A stretch of 18,385 nucleotides of DNA, taken from positions 1-18,385 of the forward strand of contig MFQK01000046.1 in the NCBI GenBank assembly GCA_001783035.1, read 5' to 3'. Source of the DNA: Candidatus Magasanikbacteria bacterium RIFCSPLOWO2_02_FULL_44_11. GTDB lineage: Bacteria; Patescibacteriota; Patescibacteriia; Magasanikbacterales; GWA2-37-8. A program made the translations under genes and the position numbers. Positions 13,352 through 18,385 of the stretch are shown piece by piece (the first letter of the stretch is position 1; each line of letters opens with the position of its first letter). The notes under the pieces are model-generated. The model ran no database searches. It was not told where the DNA came from and saw nothing but the letters and a program-made list of their open reading frames with translations.

Positions 13352-13807
13352 CTATCTTTTTTTAGATAATCTTTTGAGCTCTCGTTCAAATGTTTTGACG
13401 TCCTTAAAATCTCGGTAGACGCTGGAAAAACGAATATAAGCGACTTTATCGAATGTCTCCAAATGTTTCATCACAATTTCTCCGATCTCTTTGCTGGCAA
13501 TTTCACGACGCCGCTTTTTTTGGATGTCGCGCTCGATGGCGTGGATGAGGCGATGAAATTTTTCTTGAGTATAAGGTCGTTTAGTGAGTGATCGCCGAAT
13601 ACCGTTCTCGACTTTGTCGCGCATATAACTTTGCCGTTCCCCATCCTGCTTAACGACAATAATATCCAAAAGTTCGATTTCTTCAATAGTGGAAAACCGG
13701 TAAGCGCACTTTTCACATTCCCGCCGGCGACGCACCGACAAATCATCCTCTGCCGAACGGGTATCGACAACACTCACTTCGGAATGGTTGCAAACCGGAC
13801 AACGCAT
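13352..13807 (-). CDS. nrdR: Transcriptional repressor NrdR
   Basis: A 151-residue protein with the two-domain NrdR plan. The N-terminal zinc ribbon has Cys3/Cys6 (CPVC) and Cys31/Cys34 (CEKC), with VDTRSAEDD and the RRRREC stretch. The C-terminal ATP-cone runs over residues 46-136 and ends in VAYIRFSSVYRDF. NrdR binds NrdR boxes before ribonucleotide reductase genes and represses them when dATP is bound. No such box or nrd gene is visible here. It lies 8 bases after ftsZ, which links nucleotide supply with division in one transcript. Confidence 0.95.
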   Translation of the reverse strand: MRCPVCNHSEVSVVDTRSAEDDLSVRRRRECEKCAYRFSTIEEIELLDIIVVKQDGERQSYMRDKVENGIRRSLTKRPYTQEKFHRLIHAIERDIQKKRRREIASKEIGEIVMKHLETFDKVAYIRFSSVYRDFKDVKTFERELKRLSKKR

Positions 13808-13815
13808 AAGTTAAA

Positions 13816-15048
13816 TTACATTCCCATTTTGCGACGAATAAAGGCGGGAATTTCTAAATCTTCTTCGGTAGCGCCATTCGCAACCGGCTTTGACGCGTGT
13901 TTTTCGACTGGTGTGGAAGGATTACCGAACGAGGCCGAAGCAGGTTGTTGTCTCTGGGTAAAATTCTTAAATTTTTTCTCTTCTTCCTCTTCTTCTTTCT
14001 GAGCTTTTCTTAAAAAATTGCTGGGCATGTACTTTCCGGAACCGAATAAAGAATTTGCCGAAGAAACATCTTCATCTTTCATGATACTGGGACGGCGGTC
14101 GTCAAAACCTGTCGCCACAACCGTGATCCGAATACTGCCGGCCATCGTGTCGTCAATGATAGTGCCGAAAATTGTTTTGACATCCGGCGCGGCCGAAGAG
14201 GTAACAATCTTCGCGGCTTCACTCACTTCGGTCATGGTCAAATCGGGACCGCCGGTAATCGTAAATAGAATACCGTGCGCGCCATCAATGGACAGCTCCA
14301 ACAAAGGGCTGGAAATTGCCATCTTCGCGGCATCAGAAGCGCGGTTATCACCGCTGGCGGTACCGATGCCCATCAGCGCCGAGCCGGTATCGCTCATAAT
14401 CGCCCGGACATCGGCAAAGTCTACATTAATAAGACCGGGAACAGTTATCAGTTCGGAAATTCCTTGCACCCCTTGTCTTAAAATATCATCGGCAATTTTG
14501 AATGCTTCGAGCAAGGTTGTTTTTTTCTCAATGACTTGAAGGATACGATCGTTTGGAATAGTAATAATAGTGTCAACATTTTTGCTCAGCTCGCTCCAGC
14601 CTTTTTCGGCCAAGTCGTTTCGCTGCGGCCCTTCAAATGAAAATGGTTTGGTAACGACTGCCACGGTTAACGCCCCCATCTCTTTGGCAACTTGCGCCAC
14701 GAGCGGTGCCGCGCCCGTGCCCGTACCGCCACCCATTCCGCATGTCAAAAATACCATGTCGGTATCTTTCAAAGCTTCGCGAATCTCGTTCAATGACTCT
14801 TCGGCGGCCTTCCGTCCGATTTCCGGATTCATTCCCGCGCCCAAACCTTTCGTCACACCCTTTCCCAAATGTATTTTGGTCGGGGCGCTATTGTGATGGA
14901 GCGCCTGTATGTCGGTGTTCATGGCGATAAAATCAACGCCGCGAATTTTACTCTGCATCATGCGGTTCACAGCCGAGCCGCCCGACCCACCCACACCAAT
15001 GACCTTAATTTTTGCAAATGCTTCGATTTCTGGTTTAACTTGTGGCAT
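13816..15048 (-). CDS. ftsZ: Cell division protein FtsZ
   Basis: A 410-residue tubulin homologue that polymerises with GTP into the division ring. The N-terminal nucleotide motif [12 protein letters not shown] and the tubulin signature [10 protein letters not shown] (about 106-115) are intact, as is the NDR segment (PNDRILQ) and the T7-loop region [11 protein letters not shown]. After the conserved core come a charged, glutamate-rich linker (KEEEEEEKK) and a C-terminal peptide [11 protein letters not shown], the usual docking site for FtsA. The ATG at 15048 has no clear Shine-Dalgarno site. It has its own promoter at 15138-15166. Confidence 0.97.
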   Translation of the reverse strand: MPQVKPEIEAFAKIKVIGVGGSGGSAVNRMMQSKIRGVDFIAMNTDIQALHHNSAPTKIHLGKGVTKGLGAGMNPEIGRKAAEESLNEIREALKDTDMVFLTCGMGGGTGTGAAPLVAQVAKEMGALTVAVVTKPFSFEGPQRNDLAEKGWSELSKNVDTIITIPNDRILQVIEKKTTLLEAFKIADDILRQGVQGISELITVPGLINVDFADVRAIMSDTGSALMGIGTASGDNRASDAAKMAISSPLLELSIDGAHGILFTITGGPDLTMTEVSEAAKIVTSSAAPDVKTIFGTIIDDTMAGSIRITVVATGFDDRRPSIMKDEDVSSANSLFGSGKYMPSNFLRKAQKEEEEEEKKFKNFTQRQQPASASFGNPSTPVEKHASKPVANGATEEDLEIPAFIRRKMGM

Positions 15049-15115
15049 AAAGTTTCATGTTAACTGCGGACAGATGAATACTTTTTTTGTTCAAGACCTT
15101 CTTAAAAAAATAGAG

Positions 15116-15166
15116 CGAAGAATTTATCTTCGAACGTAGTGTATCCCGCCCGACCGCTGCTGTCAA
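15116..15166 (-). promoter_or_regulatory. ftsZ promoter with 5'-terminal hairpin
   Basis: On the minus strand TTGACA (15166-15161), a 17-base spacer and TACACT (15143-15138) make a near-consensus promoter. The predicted start is near 15131, giving an 80-base leader. The first bases of that RNA form a 6-bp hairpin (CGAAGA/TCTTCG at 15116-15132), which may protect the 5' end. The promoter lies just after the ftsA stop, so ftsZ can be made independently of ftsA. Confidence 0.85.
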
Positions 15167-15176
15167 GGAAATTTGA

Positions 15177-16439
15177 TTATGGAATGAGCGTTTTAATCCA
15201 TTTTTTAATTTGACTTCCGACCTGTCCGATTTTTTTCATAGATCGCCTCTCCCGCCCGCCGTATCCTTGTTCGCGCATAATACTCCCCCATTTCACCAAA
15301 CCAACAACAGCAGAAAAAGCCAAGTCGTTTACTTTGTCCGTCACGCTGGTAATATGGAGCGGATAGCCCAAGATCGCCGGCAAACGCAATTGTTTTTTGG
15401 CCAGATCGACGAGACCGGGCAACTTTGCTCCGCCACCCGTAAACACCACTCCGGCCGGCAAAAGCCCGTTTCGTTTAATCTTCATCAGTTCCTGGTCGAT
15501 TTTATGGAGTATTTCTTCAACTCTGGCTTCAATAATTTCACTGATATATTGTTTTTTAATTAATTCGTGAGTTGGGTTACCCAGGTCATAAAGATCAACT
15601 TCTTCTCGTTTAGAAACTTGGCCGGGTGTACAGTCGCCATGTTCTATTTTTGCGGCTTCGGCCATTTCAATAGAAGTGCGCAAGCCAATCGCTATATCGT
15701 TGGTAATATGCTCCGATCCGATAGGTAAAATTGCCGTATGGATAATATCGCCACCTTCAAAAACAACCAAGCTGGTCGTAGCCACGCCGATATTTATGAC
15801 CGTCACGCCGATATCTTTCTGGCGCGGGGTGATAACTGCCTCGGCGGTCGCCAGTATCGATAGGACCAGATCGTCAATATTAAGGCCGGTGCGATAAACC
15901 GCTTTGGTCATGTTTTTTATTTGCGATGCCGAACCAAGAATAATTTGAGAATCGACTTCGAGTCGTATACCGGTCATTCCAATCGGGTCTTTGACTTTTG
16001 TCTGTCCGTCGATATTAAAACTTTTCGGCAAAACGTGAAGAACTTCATAATTGAGCGGGGTGGCGATGGTTCGCGATGCTTCGATTGCCCGAGCGACATC
16101 TTCTTCGGAAATCTCATTGTCGACTTTGGAAACCGCCACCACGCCTTTGCTTGTTTGCGATAAAATATGCAAACCGGAAATACCGACCCAAATAGAATCA
16201 ATAGGTGCCCCGACCATACGTTCTGTCGTTTCAAGACACGCCGAAACAGACGATACAACGTCCTCGATGCTGTTAACGACGCCTTTTTGGACGCCGGCCG
16301 AAGTGGTTTCACCGGCTCCCAGGATTTGAAGTTCCGGTTCTCGCTCGCCTTCATGGCGGACCAACTGGCCAACGGCAATGCGGATGGCGGAAGAACCAAT
16401 ATCGAGACCGGCGATAAGCTGTACGTAATTCTTGGCCAT
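15177..16439 (-). CDS. ftsA: Cell division protein FtsA
   Basis: A 420-residue actin-fold ATPase that tethers FtsZ to the membrane. The phosphate-1 loop LDIGSSAIRIAVG is at residues 10-22, followed by the inserted 1C (SHS2) domain region with NYEVLHVLPKSFNIDG. The phosphate-2 and adenosine motifs VINIGVATTSLVVF and VFTGGGAKLPGL are present. The C-terminus is a basic amphipathic helix (KKIGQVGSQIKKWIKTLIP), the expected membrane-targeting sequence. It lies 10 bases after dgkA and is followed by the ftsZ promoter region. Confidence 0.95.
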   Translation of the reverse strand: MAKNYVQLIAGLDIGSSAIRIAVGQLVRHEGEREPELQILGAGETTSAGVQKGVVNSIEDVVSSVSACLETTERMVGAPIDSIWVGISGLHILSQTSKGVVAVSKVDNEISEEDVARAIEASRTIATPLNYEVLHVLPKSFNIDGQTKVKDPIGMTGIRLEVDSQIILGSASQIKNMTKAVYRTGLNIDDLVLSILATAEAVITPRQKDIGVTVINIGVATTSLVVFEGGDIIHTAILPIGSEHITNDIAIGLRTSIEMAEAAKIEHGDCTPGQVSKREEVDLYDLGNPTHELIKKQYISEIIEARVEEILHKIDQELMKIKRNGLLPAGVVFTGGGAKLPGLVDLAKKQLRLPAILGYPLHITSVTDKVNDLAFSAVVGLVKWGSIMREQGYGGRERRSMKKIGQVGSQIKKWIKTLIP

Positions 16440-16449
16440 ATAAGAAAAT

Positions 16450-16839
16450 CTAGGCTTTCCAGATTAGTATACACCACTTAATCAAACCGATAAAGTGCGG
16501 ACCGAGGATAATACTGCCGATAATCACTGCCGCAAGAGAGGTCAAGAGGACCGCCGCCGCCATAATATCTTTTATGGTCTCGACGTGGTAACTTAAGCGC
16601 GGTTTAAGTAAATCGGTAAAACGCTCAAGCGCGGTATTAAGGAGCTCAATCGTCAAAACCATGATCACCAAAAGGATTAGGAGCACGGTTTCCCAGGGCG
16701 CGAGTGGAAAATAAAATATGGCTACAAAAACTAATAACGCCGCGAAGCTCTGAACGCGAAAGTTTTGCTCGGCTTTGAAAACGAATTTTAAGCCGCGCCA
16801 GGCGTAAATGAAACTTTTAATAAATTGTCCGCTGCTCAT
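16450..16839 (-). CDS. dgkA: Diacylglycerol/undecaprenol kinase family protein
   Basis: A 129-residue integral membrane protein with three predicted helices, typical of the DgkA family. The signature ELLNTALERFTDLL and the IKDIMAAAVLL helix carry the acidic and asparagine residues used in catalysis. In Gram-positive-like bacteria this family phosphorylates undecaprenol to recycle the lipid carrier of cell-wall synthesis; in enterobacteria it phosphorylates diacylglycerol. The substrate is not decided by sequence here, but proximity to ftsA/ftsZ favours the cell-wall role. Its ATG overlaps the TGA of ybeY (ATGA), so the two are coupled. Confidence 0.9.
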   Translation of the reverse strand: MSSGQFIKSFIYAWRGLKFVFKAEQNFRVQSFAALLVFVAIFYFPLAPWETVLLILLVIMVLTIELLNTALERFTDLLKPRLSYHVETIKDIMAAAVLLTSLAAVIIGSIILGPHFIGLIKWCILIWKA

Positions 16840-17276
16840 AATGATAACAAATTTAACGAACTTGCCAGGATCTTTTCTTGAAGCGAGAACATGCGGTCGG
16901 CTTCTTTTTTGGTCAAATGATCATAACCAACGATATGGAGTATTCCGTGCGCCAGCATGCGAATAAATTCTTCGGGCGGACTGCACTCAAAACTTTTTGA
17001 TTGCCGTTTTATTTGCGGGTACGAAATATAAATCTGACCCAACAAATCATTAGACAAAACTCCCCCGTCTTTCCAAGCAAACGAGAGCACATCGGTGACA
17101 GCATCTTTTCCTCGAAATTGCTTGTTTATTTGTCGTATTTCCCCATCCCCCACAACAACAACTTCGACGACACCTTTAATCTTTGGCTCATAGGCGGCCG
17201 CTTTTTTTAAGACAATTTGAACATCCCCGGCCGAAAATGGGCAATCTACGTTTTTAACATAATCAACTGAAATCAT
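16836..17276 (-). CDS. ybeY: Endoribonuclease YbeY
   Basis: A 146-residue metalloprotein with the zinc motif HGILHIVGYDH near residues 110-120, which gives three histidines for the metal. Upstream lies the RGKDAVTDVLSF strand typical of the family. YbeY takes part in 16S rRNA 3'-end maturation and ribosome quality control. It overlaps the TSP3 protein gene before it and dgkA after it by 4 bases each. The ybeY-dgkA order is common in bacteria. Its TGA stop lies within the start of dgkA. Confidence 0.95.
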   Translation of the reverse strand: MISVDYVKNVDCPFSAGDVQIVLKKAAAYEPKIKGVVEVVVVGDGEIRQINKQFRGKDAVTDVLSFAWKDGGVLSNDLLGQIYISYPQIKRQSKSFECSPPEEFIRMLAHGILHIVGYDHLTKKEADRMFSLQEKILASSLNLLSL

Positions 17277-18358
17277 AAACCTAAAGGCGGTGGCGGGATG
17301 GTAGCTTCAATACTGGAATCACGACGAAAACTTCTAGCCATCATTTCTACAACGGCGGGATAGTTGGCGACAGTGGTTCCGACCGTGTGATAGGCAATTA
17401 CATAGACGCGAGTTGGCATTACATAATAATAGACAAGGTCATCAGAACGTTTGAAACCACCGTCATTGAAACGGTTGGAAAAATCCGCGATATCGGCTAT
17501 TTTTTCAGAGGGGGCGTTGGCGGCCAGCCACTCTGAAAAATTTTGTTGTTCAGCTTTGTCAAAAACTCGTATCTCAATATTTTCACCGGTAATGGCGCTG
17601 AATAACATATCGCGATATCCACCATCCACATTGCCGATTGCCCAGCCGACGGGATAATAAACGGCATAGCCAAAAGCCGGATTAACATAGTCTTCCACAC
17701 TGCCGGATTCAATCAAGCGAATTGGTTCTTTACCAACCGGATTGTAGAGATGAAAAACTTCGCTCCCATCCAGATAAGAATCGTCGTCGGTGTCCGGAAT
17801 GCCAGGGTCGCTTTTAAATAATTCTTCTTCCTGATCCGTCAGTCCATCATTATCCAGGTCGTCCGATTTTGAAAGAAAAGTCGGAAACTCAAGGCGGCCT
17901 TCGGAAAGAACCGGAATAGTTGGCTCTATTAGCGGTTCGGGAATGGGTTCCGGCAGTGGCTCGGTGGTCGTTGGCGCTACGGTCGCGGTTATTTGATTTT
18001 TTGGAACAACGATCGCCTTTTTTATCGGCGCCGTTTTTTTGGATTGCCAAAAATAATAACCGCCGACGAGAATAATAAACAAAACAAATAGTCCCCCGCC
18101 AATTAAAAACAGTTTCTTTTGATTACTGAACAGCGTGGCCGGATGCAATGGTTGTCCGTTGCCGGCTGAGGTGGATTTATCAAAAGCTTTTTTGTCGGCT
18201 GGCGGCATTGCCGAGTCGCTTTTGGGAGTGATTACTTTTTCGACATTTTTAAAAGTAATGGTCGGATTTGCTCCGGCATAAAATTCAGTCGGTATAGTTA
18301 CGACCGGAATAGACGGTTTTGGTATTTCTGACTGTTTATTTTTTCCTAAACCAAGCAT
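17273..18358 (-). CDS. Membrane-anchored protein with thrombospondin type-3-like calcium repeats
   Basis: A 361-residue protein. Residues 1-80 are hydrophilic and cytoplasmic, one membrane helix lies at about 83-104, and then comes a proline-rich stalk (PLPEPIPEPLIEPT). Acidic repeats at about 167-200 (DLDNDGLTDQEEE, then DTDDDSYLDGSE) match thrombospondin type-3 calcium-binding repeats. The last 150 residues form a globular domain (YAVYYPVGWAIG) of unknown function. The outside part is probably at the cell surface. No catalytic motif is seen. It heads the ybeY-dgkA-ftsA block, overlaps ybeY by 4 bases and probably shares its transcript. Confidence 0.85.
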   Translation of the reverse strand: MLGLGKNKQSEIPKPSIPVVTIPTEFYAGANPTITFKNVEKVITPKSDSAMPPADKKAFDKSTSAGNGQPLHPATLFSNQKKLFLIGGGLFVLFIILVGGYYFWQSKKTAPIKKAIVVPKNQITATVAPTTTEPLPEPIPEPLIEPTIPVLSEGRLEFPTFLSKSDDLDNDGLTDQEEELFKSDPGIPDTDDDSYLDGSEVFHLYNPVGKEPIRLIESGSVEDYVNPAFGYAVYYPVGWAIGNVDGGYRDMLFSAITGENIEIRVFDKAEQQNFSEWLAANAPSEKIADIADFSNRFNDGGFKRSDDLVYYYVMPTRVYVIAYHTVGTTVANYPAVVEMMARSFRRDSSIEATIPPPPLGL

Positions 18359-18361
18359 ACC

Positions 18362-18385
18362 TTATGGGGTAACGGTAGTACCGGC
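18362..18385 (-). CDS. Possible 3' end of an upstream gene
   Basis: The last bases read AGTTVTP and a TAA stop at 18362-18364, open to the window edge. The gap to the next ATG would be 3 bases, in line with the tight packing around it. Eight codons cannot prove a gene. Confidence 0.3.
   Translation of the reverse strand, partial: AGTTVTP

Noticed and set aside
14018..14539. 173-residue plus-strand frame opposite ftsZ
   Set aside because: It is a shadow of ftsZ; the conserved FtsZ motifs explain this stretch.
1..18385. Genome-wide use of UGA as glycine (code 25)
   Set aside because: The core genes read cleanly under the standard code, and TGA ends the EamA, ybeY and TSP3 genes inside ATGA overlaps at family-typical lengths. 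Only the HAD gene has an internal TGA.

Overview
The window reads as a compact chromosomal segment of a Candidate Phyla Radiation (Patescibacteria, probably Parcubacteria-like) bacterium. This is inferred from gene content, not from a search. The signs are: almost all genes on one strand, intergenic gaps of 1-10 bases or ATGA overlaps, few visible Shine-Dalgarno sites, a bacterial Elp3, a cell-division block (ftsA, ftsZ, nrdR, pyk), a membrane-anchored thrombospondin-type-3 protein next to ybeY, and small orphan proteins. TGA is a normal stop in the core genes: it ends the EamA, ybeY and TSP3 genes inside ATGA overlaps.

Left part (1-4143) looks like an accessory island abutting a tRNA-Val(UAC) gene. 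It carries an MccF-like S66 peptidase, a HAD hydrolase, a small XRE regulator, a CYTH protein and a transglutaminase-like protein, all on the minus strand and separated by 0-2 bases. Around them lie fragments: an insertion-sequence-like end with two 18-bp repeats, a 19-bp repeat that is also the XRE start, a decapitated XRE gene, and a second copy of the tRNA 3' end. The HAD gene has an in-frame TGA after its motif I. Its frame continues through a second TGA straight into the XRE regulator.

Middle part (4143-11480): a tRNA promoter, a coupled EamA transporter/glycoside hydrolase pair, a GC-rich orphan gene bracketed by stem-loops, and a divergent pair made of a Trm9/ALKBH8-like methyltransferase and Elp3. 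That pair would suit a two-step tRNA wobble-uridine modification (cm5U, then its methyl ester). Next come a promoter-to-terminator structured RNA with no recognised family (about 9060-9180), a GC-rich lipoprotein gene, glyA, and a large nested inverted repeat between the convergent glyA and pyk.

Right part (11481-18385) is core: TSP3 membrane protein, ybeY, dgkA-type lipid kinase, ftsA, ftsZ, nrdR, a one-helix membrane protein and pyk, all on the minus strand. ftsZ has its own consensus promoter, and its mRNA would start with a small hairpin.

The most promising leads are the possible UGA-containing HAD-XRE reading frame with its cassette-like surroundings, the orphan structured RNA, and the Elp3/Trm9-like pair.
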